A stretch of 64,000 bases of DNA, from positions 7,947-71,946 of the forward strand of contig CAWUSK010000031.1 in the NCBI GenBank assembly GCA_963925035.1, in the 5' to 3' direction. The DNA comes from UBA4466 sp963925035 (GTDB lineage: Bacteria > Bacteroidota > Bacteroidia > Flavobacteriales_D > Crocinitomicaceae). The position numbers and the translations under genes were made by a program. The notes under the pieces were generated by a model. The model had not been told where the DNA came from, ran no database searches, and worked only from the letters and a program-made list of their open reading frames with translations. Shown here piece by piece: positions 17,526 through 25,597 of this stretch (position 1 is the first letter of the stretch; each line of letters begins with the position of its first letter).

Positions 17526-18206
17526 TTATTTTTTGAATTTTCTTTTTGGATTATTCGTTTTGTTCCTGTTGTTGTTGTTGTTGTTGTTGTTTGAACGACG
17601 GTTTTGATTGTTATTCTGATTGTTATTCTGATTGTTTTGAATTCCTAAAGTCTTCAATAATTGATTCGTGCTTGTCAATTCTTCATCAGGATTATCCATC
17701 GTTAAAACACCGTCAGAAAGCTCGTGTAATTTTTCTCCAATTACACTGTTTTCAACGGCAGAATTATTGTGCGTCAAAAACTGCTTCTTCATAAAATTTC
17801 CCATGGAAGTCGTTAAATAGGCAATTTCTTTTTCATCCGTCACTTCATGTGCTTTTTCAAGTATTTTTTGAGTGTACTGTCCGTAATGGCCGTATTTAAT
17901 CTTACCTTTAGGATAAGGCATTACGCTTGGCTTCTCTAAAAAACTTTCTTTTTTTGGGATTTCATAAGGCGAATCAACGTCCAATTGAAAATCAGACATT
18001 ATAAACAAATGCGCCCAAAGTTTATGACGGTAATCGTCTACATCTCTTAAGTGCGGATTTAATTGCCCCATTACTTCGATGATTGCTTGTGCAGCGCGAT
18101 TTCTCTCTTCACGATCCACTACTTCCATAGCGTGACCAATCATGTTTTGAACGTTTCTTCCATACTCAGGAAGAATCATATGTGAGCGGCTTGTATTGTA
18201 TTCCAT
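17526..18206 (-). CDS. DUF4290 protein with a poly-Asn tail
   Basis: 226 aa, a family found in Bacteroidota with no known function. The conserved part covers residues 1 to ~180 (EYNTSRSHMILPEYGRNVQ, then HKLWAHLFIMSDFQLDVDSP). The last 40 residues are Asn/Gln-rich and end in a basic cluster (KRKFKK). They are encoded by tandem 12-base units and a trinucleotide run at 17563-17640. The gene is followed three bases later by murA, and the pairing suggests a role near cell wall synthesis, but this is inference from position only. Confidence 0.85.
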   Translation of the reverse strand: MEYNTSRSHMILPEYGRNVQNMIGHAMEVVDREERNRAAQAIIEVMGQLNPHLRDVDDYRHKLWAHLFIMSDFQLDVDSPYEIPKKESFLEKPSVMPYPKGKIKYGHYGQYTQKILEKAHEVTDEKEIAYLTTSMGNFMKKQFLTHNNSAVENSVIGEKLHELSDGVLTMDNPDEELTSTNQLLKTLGIQNNQNNNQNNNQNRRSNNNNNNNNRNKTNNPKRKFKK

Positions 18207-18231
18207 TTGTGGGTATTAAACTTCGAAACTA

Positions 18232-20469
18232 CTAATTATCAAGGTGTTTCGCAAGTGCTTGGTTAAACAAGTCTTTAGCTTCAGTAATGAACCCAAAGTG
18301 CTCGTCATCTATCATTAATTTTCCTTGTGTAACGTGACCTAATAAAGTGAAACTTGTATTAGAATTCATCATACTTTCTAGGAATTCATCTTCTTGATCT
18401 TCGTTTACAGTGACAACAACTCTTCCTTGAGCTTCACCGAAAAGAAATGCATCTTCACGAACTTCAGAGTCTGTTACAATGTCAAACCCTAGATCTCTTG
18501 GGATGGACATTTCCACTAAAGTAACAAATAATCCTCCATCTGCCACATCGTGCGCTGAGTTAATTAATTTATCTTGAATCAATGAGCGAACAGCATGTTG
18601 CAATTGAAACTCCTCATCTAAGCTGAAATATGGCGCTGGAGAAGCATTCACCCCGTGGTATGAAACCAAATATTCCGAAGAAGAAATATCGTTATGCGAG
18701 TCTCCTAAAATAAAGATTAAATCTCCTTTATCTTTAAAGTCCAAGGTCATGATATTATCTTTATTCTCTACAATTCCAATCATTCCAATTGTTGGAGTTG
18801 GGAAAACAGGTACTTCTACTCCGTTAATTGATGTTTGGTTGTAGAAAGATACATTTCCACCAGTTACAGGAGTTTCAAATTTCAAACATGCAGTTGACAT
18901 TCCTTTAATTGCCCCAACAAATTGCCAATAAGATTCTGGATTGTATGGGTTTCCAAAATTCAAACAGTTGGTAATTGCGCTTGGCACGCCACCTGCACAT
19001 GTAATATTTCTAGCAGCTTCAGTTACAGCAATCATTGTTCCGATTTCTGGATCAGCATTTACGTAACGTGAGTTACAATCCACTGTCATTGCCAATGCTT
19101 TGTTCGTTCCTTTTATATTTACAATTCCTGCATCAGAAGGACGATTTGTTGTCATTGTTCTAGTTCCAACCATTGAATCGTATTGACTCGTTACCCAATT
19201 TTTTGAGGCGATGTTTGGATTTTGTAATAAACTAAATGCTGCTTCTTTCAAGTTCTTTGGTTGTTCGATTGAATCGATAGAGAATTTTTTGAATTCTTTG
19301 TAATAAGCTGGCTCAGAATATTCTCTTTCGTAAATTGGAGCTCCACCACCTAGAACTAATGACTCAGCAGGAACATCTCCTACAATTTCACCGCCCATGA
19401 AGTAACGTACACGATCAGAATCAGTAACAACACCAATTTCTTCTGCGTGTAAATCCCATTTATCGAAAATAGCCTTCACTACTTTTTCTTCACCTTTCTT
19501 CACAACAACTAACATTCGTTCTTGCGATTCAGACAATAATATCTCGTAAGGCAACATGTTTTCTTGTCGCGTAGGAACTAAATCTAAATTGATGTCCATT
19601 CCTACTTTTCCTGCAGCACTCATTTCACAAGAAGAACACGTAATTCCCGCTGCTCCCATGTCCTGCATTCCAACAATTGCATCAGTTTCTGCCAATTCCA
19701 TTGTCGCTTCCAACAATAGTTTCTCCATAAATGGATCTCCTACTTGAACTGATGGTAAATCTGATGCTGATTCTTCTGTTATATCTTTCGAAGCAAATGC
19801 CGCTCCGGCAATTCCGTCTTTTCCAGTTGACGAACCAACAATAAACACAGGATTTCCTGGTCCTTTTGATGTCGCCGAGATTACTTTTTTAGGATCCATG
19901 ATTCCTGCAGAAAATGCATTTACCAATGGATTTGTATTGTATGATTTATCGAAAAATACTTCTCCTCCAACGATTGGAATACCAAAAGCATTACCATAAT
20001 CGCCAATTCCTTTTACAACACCTTTCACCAACCATTTTGTACGGTCTTTTGTGATATCACCAAAACGCAATGAATTCATTTGTGCAATTGGACGAGCTCC
20101 CATTGTGAAAATATCGCGGTTAATCCCACCAACTCCAGTTGCGGCACCTTGATAAGGCTCTAAAGCACTTGGGTGATTGTGCGATTCGATTTTGAAAACA
20201 CATCCCAATCCATCTCCAATATCAACCAAACCAGCGTTTTCTTCACCAGCTTTCACTAACATGTGCGGACCATCTTTCGGTAATTGTTTCAACCAAAAAA
20301 TAGAGTTCTTGTACGAACAGTGTTCCGACCACATTACAGAATAAACCGCCGTTTCCGTAAAGTTTGGTGTTCTACCAAGGATTCCCTTGATCATCTCAAA
20401 TTCTTCTGGGCGAAGTCCTAGTTCAACCGCTTGTTCTAATGTTGCTACTTGTTGCAATGTGCTTTCCAT
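18232..20469 (-). CDS. purL: Phosphoribosylformylglycinamidine synthase subunit PurL
   Basis: 745 aa from the ATG at 20469. This is the short PurL, which works with separate PurS and PurQ subunits in step 4 of purine synthesis; neither is in the window. Typical strings include SEHCSYKNS near the N-terminus, the ATP/Mg site region KIESHNHPSALEPYQGAATG and GGVFFDKS-like GGEVFFDKSYN. The frame is open to 20541, but a -7 box at 20489-20496 lies within that extension and the ATG at 20469 starts the family-type N-terminus. It is the first gene of the purL-DUF4290-murA-tlpA series. Confidence 0.95.
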   Translation of the reverse strand: MESTLQQVATLEQAVELGLRPEEFEMIKGILGRTPNFTETAVYSVMWSEHCSYKNSIFWLKQLPKDGPHMLVKAGEENAGLVDIGDGLGCVFKIESHNHPSALEPYQGAATGVGGINRDIFTMGARPIAQMNSLRFGDITKDRTKWLVKGVVKGIGDYGNAFGIPIVGGEVFFDKSYNTNPLVNAFSAGIMDPKKVISATSKGPGNPVFIVGSSTGKDGIAGAAFASKDITEESASDLPSVQVGDPFMEKLLLEATMELAETDAIVGMQDMGAAGITCSSCEMSAAGKVGMDINLDLVPTRQENMLPYEILLSESQERMLVVVKKGEEKVVKAIFDKWDLHAEEIGVVTDSDRVRYFMGGEIVGDVPAESLVLGGGAPIYEREYSEPAYYKEFKKFSIDSIEQPKNLKEAAFSLLQNPNIASKNWVTSQYDSMVGTRTMTTNRPSDAGIVNIKGTNKALAMTVDCNSRYVNADPEIGTMIAVTEAARNITCAGGVPSAITNCLNFGNPYNPESYWQFVGAIKGMSTACLKFETPVTGGNVSFYNQTSINGVEVPVFPTPTIGMIGIVENKDNIMTLDFKDKGDLIFILGDSHNDISSSEYLVSYHGVNASPAPYFSLDEEFQLQHAVRSLIQDKLINSAHDVADGGLFVTLVEMSIPRDLGFDIVTDSEVREDAFLFGEAQGRVVVTVNEDQEDEFLESMMNSNTSFTLLGHVTQGKLMIDDEHFGFITEAKDLFNQALAKHLDN

Positions 20470-20924
20470 AAACTTTAATAATCTACCGCAAAAATACAGA
20501 TAATAATAAATTTTAAGGCTAGAAAACCGTTCTTTTATCAACCTTTTTTACACAATTTAAAGTTCTTAGATATTAAGACTTGAAGGTATTAAGACTTTAG
20601 GACTCATTTTCTAGAAATTTAATTAAATCTACTGTTGTTTGTTGTCACATTCGAAGATCCCATATGCAATAAGTACCACGATAAAAGTTAAGAACAGTTA
20701 GGCTCGAAAGGAAAGGACACAAAGTTTTTAGGCAATTTAATTGCCTTTTAATCTATTTCTATCGCTTGAAAACATAAACAGGTTGATGTCTTTGTGCGCT
20801 TGACTTTCAGGTGCCTGCTTCCCCTAACCTTTGCGACTTTGGGATAAAATCTACTGTTGTTTGTTGTACAGTTGTGAATATTCAATAAATCAATTAACTT
20901 CGCATCTATCAATTTTTGAATATT
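20470..20924. repeat. Repeat-rich intergenic region between purL and lpdA
   Basis: 455 bases between divergent genes with no credible open frame. It holds a 21-base exact direct repeat (20625-20645 and 20847-20867, beginning AAATCTACTGTTG) with about 200 bases between the copies. The inner part contains a 7-bp-arm palindrome GGCAATT-T-AATTGCC at 20731-20745 and inverted words CACAAAG (20718-20724) and CTTTGTG (20790-20796). It also contains CCTTTGCGACTTTGGG near 20828-20843. This kind of 'cacaaag/ctttgcg' text is familiar from extragenic repeats of Bacteroidota. The purL promoter is at the left end and the lpdA promoter at the right. Confidence 0.6.
20489..20496 (-). promoter_or_regulatory. 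purL -7 box
   Basis: Minus strand TATTTTTG, a full match to TAnnTTTG, 19 bases before the ATG at 20469. It supports the later purL start. No purine riboswitch-like structure is visible, and the predicted leader is too short for one. Confidence 0.5.
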
Positions 20925-22316
20925 ATGAGTTACGATATTATAGTAGTTGGAAGTGGACCTGGTGGATATGTTGCTGCCATTCGCGCTTCACAATTGGGCT
21001 TGAAAACAGCCATTGTTGAAAGAGAATCTTTAGGCGGAATTTGCTTGAATTGGGGATGTATTCCTACAAAAGCATTGTTGAAAAGCGCTAACGTTTTTGA
21101 ATATTTAAACCATGCAAGTGATTATGGAATTACTGTAAAAGAAGCGAAAGCAGACTTTGGAGCAATGGTAGAAAGAAGTCGTGGTGTTGCCAACGGAATG
21201 AGTCAAGGAATTCAATTCTTGATGAAAAAGAATAAAATTGACGTTTTAAAAGGGAACGGAGTTATAAAAGCTGGTAAAAAAGTTACTGTAACTGACGATG
21301 CTGGAAAAACGACTGAATATACCGCTGACAAAGGAGTAATCATTGCTACTGGAGCACGTTCTCGTCAATTGCCAAACTTACCGCAAGACGGCAAAAAAGT
21401 AATTGGATACCGTGAAGCAATGACATTAACAACATTGCCAAAGAAAATGGTGATTATTGGTTCTGGAGCTATCGGTGTTGAGTTTGCATACTTCTATGGT
21501 ACTTTAGGAACTGAAGTTACTGTTGTTGAATACTTGCCAAACATTGTTCCAATAGAAGACGTTGACGTTTCTAAGCAATTGGAGAAATCATTCAAGAAAG
21601 CAGGAATTAACATAATGACGAATTCGTCTGTTGAAAATGTTGACACTTCTGGAAAAGGATGCGTGGTTAATGTTAAGACAGCTAAAGGAGAAGAGAAAAT
21701 CGAATGTGACATCGTTCTTTCTGCTGTTGGAATTGAAGCAAACATAGAAAATATTGGTTTAGAAGAATTAGGAATCGTTACAGACCGCGGTCGTATTTTA
21801 GTAAACGATTACTACCAAACGAACCTTCCTGGATATTACGCTATTGGTGATGTATTGCCAAACGCTGCATTGGCGCATGTTGCTTCTGCTGAAGGAATTA
21901 TTTGTGTTGAGAAAATTGCAGGACACAATCCAGAACCATTGGATTATGGAAATATCCCAGGATGTACTTATTGCTCTCCTGAAGTTGCATCTGTCGGAAT
22001 GACGGAAGCAGCGGCCAAGGAAGCAGGATATGAAATCAAAGTTGGTAAATTCCCTTTCTCTGCTTCAGGAAAAGCAAGTGCTGCTGGAGCAAAAGATGGA
22101 TTTGTTAAATTGATCTTCGATGCGAAATACGGTGAATTACTTGGTGGACATATGATTGGAGCTAACGTTACAGAAATGGTAGCTGAATTAGTTGCATTGC
22201 GTAAATTAGAAACAACAGGTCATCAATTGATTAAAACAGTTCATCCTCACCCAACAATGTCTGAAGCAATCATGGAAGCTGCTGCTGCTGCATATGATGA
22301 AGTAATACATCTTTAG
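20925..22316 (+). CDS. lpdA: Dihydrolipoyl dehydrogenase
   Basis: 463 aa FAD enzyme (E3) of the 2-oxoacid dehydrogenase complexes. N-terminal FAD site VVGSGPGGYVAAI, redox disulfide in GGICLNWGCIPTK, NAD site GSGAIGVEFAYFYGTLG, second FAD site YAIGDV, and the C-terminal His-Glu dyad region HPHPTMSEAIMEA. The frame opens at a TTG at 20916; the ATG at 20925 (MSYDIIVVG) is the better start. TAACTTCG at 20895-20902 is a near-consensus -7 box. A strong terminator follows. Confidence 0.96.
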   Translation: MSYDIIVVGSGPGGYVAAIRASQLGLKTAIVERESLGGICLNWGCIPTKALLKSANVFEYLNHASDYGITVKEAKADFGAMVERSRGVANGMSQGIQFLMKKNKIDVLKGNGVIKAGKKVTVTDDAGKTTEYTADKGVIIATGARSRQLPNLPQDGKKVIGYREAMTLTTLPKKMVIIGSGAIGVEFAYFYGTLGTEVTVVEYLPNIVPIEDVDVSKQLEKSFKKAGINIMTNSSVENVDTSGKGCVVNVKTAKGEEKIECDIVLSAVGIEANIENIGLEELGIVTDRGRILVNDYYQTNLPGYYAIGDVLPNAALAHVASAEGIICVEKIAGHNPEPLDYGNIPGCTYCSPEVASVGMTEAAAKEAGYEIKVGKFPFSASGKASAAGAKDGFVKLIFDAKYGELLGGHMIGANVTEMVAELVALRKLETTGHQLIKTVHPHPTMSEAIMEAAAAAYDEVIHL

Positions 22317-22370
22317 ATTAAAAAACTGAAAGAGTCAAGATATTAAGACTCATTTTTTATATAATTAAAA

Positions 22371-22396
22371 TGCCGTTCGTTTGAACGGCATTTTTT
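22371..22396 (+). terminator. Rho-independent terminator after lpdA
   Basis: Arms TGCCGTTC (22371-22378) and GAACGGCA (22383-22390) with a GTTT loop, followed by six T residues. Confidence 0.85.
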
Positions 22397-22418
22397 ATGT
22401 AACATAATGTCATGTTTT

Positions 22419-22449
22419 TTGTCTTAATGTAAGAAATACTTTACATTTG
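22419..22449 (+). promoter_or_regulatory. Promoter of the membrane-protein/HTH pair
   Basis: TTG at 22419-22421 (end of TTTTTTG), a 20-base spacer and TACATTTG at 22442-22449. This is among the best matches to the Bacteroidota consensus in the window. The leader to the ATG at 22479 is about 25 bases. Confidence 0.65.
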
Positions 22450-22478
22450 ATTTATAACTAGTATTTAAAATCAACTTT

Positions 22479-22955
22479 ATGAAAACAAACTATCTATTTC
22501 CGAGCAAATACAAAAAAGGTGGATTGGCCATTCTTATCCCTGCGCTTACTCTAAGTATTGTATTTATTTTTTCTGGATATCAACCAGATTTCTTAGACTT
22601 GAAAGTACCAACAATTTACTCCAAGGAACTTTTTGGGAGACAACATATTTTCTCACTAATTCAAAATAACATACTTGATGAGGTTCTTTGCGTGACAATT
22701 ATAGTAAGTCTATTGCTTATTGCTTTCTCGAAAGAAAAAGCCGAAGATGAATTCATTTCTAAAATACGACTTGAATCACTTGTTTGGGCGACTTATGTCA
22801 ATTACGCTGTTCTTTTAATCTCTATTCTTTTCATATTTGATTGGTCCTTCTTTTGGGTAATTGTAATTAACATGTTCACCTTGTTATTCATTTTTATCAT
22901 TCGATTCAATTACTACATTGCAAAACTTAATAAATCTGCTAATCATGAAGAATAG
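22479..22955 (+). CDS. Small membrane protein paired with an HTH regulator
   Basis: 158 aa with four hydrophobic segments (about residues 15-33, 62-85, 103-122, 125-147). A cytoplasmic loop between the second and third contains KEKAEDEFISKIRLESL. I recall this loop from a family of uncharacterised Bacteroidota and Firmicutes membrane proteins that sit beside small HTH regulators, as here. Its 3' end overlaps the HTH gene by 11 bases. It may sense a signal at the membrane or be the regulated target; neither can be decided from sequence. Confidence 0.75.
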   Translation: MKTNYLFPSKYKKGGLAILIPALTLSIVFIFSGYQPDFLDLKVPTIYSKELFGRQHIFSLIQNNILDEVLCVTIIVSLLLIAFSKEKAEDEFISKIRLESLVWATYVNYAVLLISILFIFDWSFFWVIVINMFTLLFIFIIRFNYYIAKLNKSANHEE

Positions 22956-23151
22956 TATAAAGGTTGAACGGGCAAAAAAGAATTTGACTCAAGCCGAATT
23001 AGCTGAACTAGCCAAAGTCAGCAGGCAAACAATTAACGCAATGGAGCTCGGTAAATATGTCCCGTCAACAGTATTAGCACTAAGATTGGCTACAATTTTT
23101 GAGACAGACGTAAGTGAGATGTTTTATTTAGAAGACGAAGATTGGAACTAA
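22945..23151 (+). CDS. Xre-family HTH transcriptional regulator
   Basis: 68 aa. Nearly the whole protein is an HTH_3 domain (IKVERAKKNLTQAELAELAK, then SRQTINAMELGKYVPS, then DVSEMFYLED). It is of the compact YozG-like type without an effector domain. The frame opens at 22918, but the ATG at 22945 starts the HTH directly and overlaps the membrane protein gene by 11 bases. It probably regulates its own operon. A bidirectional terminator follows at 23189. Confidence 0.88.
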   Translation: MKNSIKVERAKKNLTQAELAELAKVSRQTINAMELGKYVPSTVLALRLATIFETDVSEMFYLEDEDWN

Positions 23152-23188
23152 TTGATTAATGAATTTTTTAAGAAATTCAAGTTAAAAA

Positions 23189-23219
23189 GCCGTGCTCCTG
23201 ATGAGCACGGCTTTTTTTT
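23189..23219. terminator. Bidirectional terminator between convergent genes
   Basis: Nine-base-pair stem GCCGTGCTC (23189-23197) and GAGCACGGC (23203-23211), five-base loop, T8 on the plus side and a run of A on the other side. It ends the HTH transcript on the plus strand and the 33-residue gene on the minus strand. Confidence 0.85.
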
Positions 23220-23319
23220 ATTTCTCTGCTTTTTTCAATCGCTTTGCAGCTTTCTTTTCTTTAGGCGTTTTTGTTGGTTCTTTCTTTTCAGTTTTCTTTG
23301 CATCTTGACTTTTTGCCAT
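23218..23319 (-). CDS. Very small basic protein (33 aa)
   Basis: ATG at 23317-23319 (complement), stop at 23218-23220. The product starts MAKSQDAKKTEKKEPTKTP and ends KRLKKAEK, with about 40 percent Lys and no hydrophobic residues in clusters. Short 'MAKSQ…'-type Lys-rich proteins occur widely in Bacteroidota, so I regard it as real although it is below usual length cut-offs. It runs straight into the shared terminator at 23189, which supports transcription from this side. Function is unknown; a nucleic-acid-binding role is a guess from charge. Confidence 0.65.
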   Translation of the reverse strand: MAKSQDAKKTEKKEPTKTPKEKKAAKRLKKAEK

Positions 23320-23357
23320 GGTATATCTTTTTTAGTGATTGATTTCTTATCTCAAAT

Positions 23358-23567
23358 ATGAGAAATTTATTTTTGAAAACCGTGTTTTGGATGGTTATAT
23401 TTTACTTCTTAATTGCTTTTACTATTCTCTCCTCATTAATAACGACATCTCTAAACAAGACATGTGGAAACACTTCATGCTTAGAATCTTTAAAATATTC
23501 AAAAATATTCACTAATGAAGATGATGGAATTAATGAAAGGTTCATTTCGACATCCATTCTTTCGTAA
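23358..23567 (+). CDS. Doubtful 69 aa membrane-type frame
   Basis: Starts MRNLFLKTVFWMVIFYFLIA with one hydrophobic segment, followed by a short polar part with two Cys. An 82-codon frame lies opposite on the minus strand (23402-23650). Neither has a promoter box or a recognised family, and only one at most can be real. I lean to the plus-strand frame because of its signal-anchor-like N-terminus. The 360 bases from 23320 to 23680 otherwise show nothing. Confidence 0.25.
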   Translation: MRNLFLKTVFWMVIFYFLIAFTILSSLITTSLNKTCGNTSCLESLKYSKIFTNEDDGINERFISTSILS

Positions 23568-23680
23568 ATTCGTGAGCATCCATAGATTGTGGTTTTTAGT
23601 TTCTCTAAAATACAGAACTTTATTGAAAAAAGAACGATTTTGCTTTTCAAAAAGACCTAACTCCATTATCAATATTGCAT

Positions 23681-23887
23681 TCACTCCTTAATTGTTAACG
23701 CCCCAGAAGGGCACTTTCCAACTTGATCAATAATTTCTTGCGAAGTTGCAAATTCAGGAGTGATCCACGGTTTTGCTTTTGGATTATATACTTTCGGTAA
23801 TGTTCGGACACAAACTCCTGCGTGTGCGCACTTTTCCGGTTGCCATACGATGGTTACATCGCCATTTGTGTATTCTTTTACTGCCAT
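23681..23887 (-). CDS. (4Fe-4S) mono-cluster protein, YjdI/Fer4_19 type
   Basis: 68 aa with the pattern EKCAHAGVCVRTLP and, 30 residues later, GKCPSGAL, matching the divergent 4Fe-4S mono-cluster domain (E. coli YjdI: CQHSGNCVRG … CPSGAL). Three Cys plus a His are conserved. Role unknown; possibly electron transfer. In other genomes it often neighbours a GNAT acetyltransferase, which is not seen here. A perfect -7 box (TATTTTTG, complement of 23910-23917) lies 22 bases upstream. Confidence 0.85.
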   Translation of the reverse strand: MAVKEYTNGDVTIVWQPEKCAHAGVCVRTLPKVYNPKAKPWITPEFATSQEIIDQVGKCPSGALTIKE

Positions 23888-23909
23888 AATGTTTTGTTTT
23901 TATTCAAGA

Positions 23910-23917
23910 CAAAAATA
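23910..23917 (-). promoter_or_regulatory. -7 box of the 4Fe-4S protein gene
   Basis: Minus strand TATTTTTG, full match to TAnnTTTG, 22 bases before the ATG at 23887. It gives this gene its own promoter, separate from the nucleotidase genes upstream on the same strand. Confidence 0.5.
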
Positions 23918-23980
23918 CTAGAACTTAATTTGGTTCATATTGATGTAAGTTAAGAAATTGGATTGATTTTTATAAAAGAG

Positions 23981-24886
23981 TTATTTCACATCAATTACAT
24001 CGTGCTTTGCAAATGCATTTGAATCTACCTCAAAGTCAATACGGCCAAGGTTTATTCCCGCCCAACCAACTTGGTTAATAAGCACGGTTTCTCCCTCTAG
24101 GTTTTTCTCCTGTGTTGGCTCCAACAGAAAAGTATGTGTGTGACCTCCAATAATGAGGTGAATGTTTTTTGTTTTTTGCGCTAAAACGCGATCTGAAATT
24201 TTATCCGATGCATATTCGTAACCTAAATGGGATAAACAAATCACTAAATCACATCCTTCCTTCTTCAATTCTGCTGCACGGTCCGTTGCAATTTCAATTG
24301 GATCTAACCATTTACTTTCACCATACAATCGACCAGGAACGAGACCTTTCATTTCAACTCCAACCCCAAAAACACCAATTTTCAATCCTCCTTTTTCGAA
24401 GGTAATTGACTGCTGTGTATGTCCATAGATTGGCGTGTTGACAAAATCATAATTAGAACATAAAAATGGAAATTTCCCGAACTGTTTCGCTTTAACAAAA
24501 CCGTCCATTCCACCATCAAAGTCATGATTCCCCATTGTTGCAGCGTCGTAACCCAATTCGGTCATTAACTTCATTTCGAGGACACCTCCAAACTTATTAA
24601 AGTAGGGTGTTCCTTGAAAAATATCTCCAGCATCTAATAATAAAACATGCTCTTCCTCTTCTCGAATGCGCTTAATCAATTCGAATCGTCTTGAGACGCC
24701 ACCTTTGCCGGGATACCTAGAATGATTATCAGGAAAAGGGTCAATGTTAGAGTGCGTATCGTTTGTATGTAAAATGGTGACTCTTTTCGATTTTTTGGGA
24801 CTGGCAGATTGCGATAAAAGTGTCGGAGCAACAATTATTCCGCCCGAAACAGCAAATGAATTTCTTAAAAACGTTCTTCTCTCCAT
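23981..24886 (-). CDS. 5'-nucleotidase N-terminal (metallophosphatase) domain protein
   Basis: 301 aa exported phosphatase. The N-terminus MERRTFLRNSFAVSGGII resembles a Tat-type signal (RR). All metal-site motifs of the UshA/5'-nucleotidase catalytic domain are present in order: HTNDTHS, DAGDIFQGTP, GNHDFD, LSHLGYE and GGHTHTF. The substrate-binding C-terminal domain of a standard 5'-nucleotidase (about 550 aa in total) is absent and is encoded by the gene just upstream. The pair would release phosphate and nucleosides from nucleotides outside the inner membrane. Gap to the upstream gene is five bases. Confidence 0.92.
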   Translation of the reverse strand: MERRTFLRNSFAVSGGIIVAPTLLSQSASPKKSKRVTILHTNDTHSNIDPFPDNHSRYPGKGGVSRRFELIKRIREEEEHVLLLDAGDIFQGTPYFNKFGGVLEMKLMTELGYDAATMGNHDFDGGMDGFVKAKQFGKFPFLCSNYDFVNTPIYGHTQQSITFEKGGLKIGVFGVGVEMKGLVPGRLYGESKWLDPIEIATDRAAELKKEGCDLVICLSHLGYEYASDKISDRVLAQKTKNIHLIIGGHTHTFLLEPTQEKNLEGETVLINQVGWAGINLGRIDFEVDSNAFAKHDVIDVK

Positions 24887-24891
24887 TCCTT

Positions 24892-25596
24892 TTAGAGTTT
24901 AATTCGTTCTTCCTCGCTCCAAATAAGCGTTCCTTGCGATTTTGCTTCAGAAATCATTGCGTCTCTCAATAAAACTCCTGTGCTATTGTCACTCACTCTT
25001 TTTTCAAAGAAAGTCATTTTATCGCCACCATTCAAAAGGTAATCTGAAGTAATCACGAGGAAAGTCTCAGCTTGACTATTTTCGCTATTTAACGTCAAAC
25101 TTCCGTTTTGTAAAGTTGCTCCAGCAATTGGTTCACCACCGCTGTTTATCAAATAGGCTTCTATATCCTTTAATGCACTTATTGGTAATTCAGCCCAAAC
25201 TATTTCGTTGTCAAAAGGCATTACTTTATAAATATCACCTATCGTCACGTCTCCTTGGTTGATAGAATTTCTCAGTCCACCAAAGTTCAGAAGTACCATC
25301 ACCGGAATTGAAAGTCGAACGTTACGTGTTTGCGAAACCAACACTAAATCAGTTGCCCAATTGTTCAAAGAACCGTTTGGACGGCCTGAAACGAAGTCCT
25401 TTTCCGCTTGCGCGATTACCTCATTCATCTCCGAATTCAACTCCTCTTGATAAGGCTTAACTATACTATCTATCGCACTAGACACGGTATATTCATCCGT
25501 CACCGCTGTCGTTTTAGCATCAACAGATATGGTATTAACAGAAGAGCAGGCCAAAAGGCCTGCTCCACTTAAAAAGATGAAAATATATTTAATCAT
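24892..25596 (-). CDS. 5'-nucleotidase C-terminal domain lipoprotein
   Basis: 234 aa. N-terminal lipoprotein signal (FIFLSGAGLLACSS, lipobox LLAC). The rest is a 5_nucleotid_C domain, the substrate-recognition half, with GLRNSINQGDVTIGDIYKVM and PFDNEIV. It lacks a catalytic metallophosphatase domain, which is on the next gene. The chosen ATG at 25596 is two bases beyond the endonuclease stop; a start at 25608 would overlap that gene. The two halves probably form a complex anchored to a membrane. Confidence 0.9.
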   Translation of the reverse strand: MIKYIFIFLSGAGLLACSSVNTISVDAKTTAVTDEYTVSSAIDSIVKPYQEELNSEMNEVIAQAEKDFVSGRPNGSLNNWATDLVLVSQTRNVRLSIPVMVLLNFGGLRNSINQGDVTIGDIYKVMPFDNEIVWAELPISALKDIEAYLINSGGEPIAGATLQNGSLTLNSENSQAETFLVITSDYLLNGGDKMTFFEKRVSDNSTGVLLRDAMISEAKSQGTLIWSEEERIKL

Positions 25597-25597
25597 A

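Noticed and set aside
23152..23361. 69-codon plus-strand frame after the HTH gene
   Set aside because: It reads straight through a 9-bp-stem terminator and gives a Phe/Cys-rich product opposite the small Lys-rich gene.
23402..23650. 82-codon minus-strand frame
   Set aside because: No promoter, no recognised family, opposite another doubtful frame. Not enough to call a gene.
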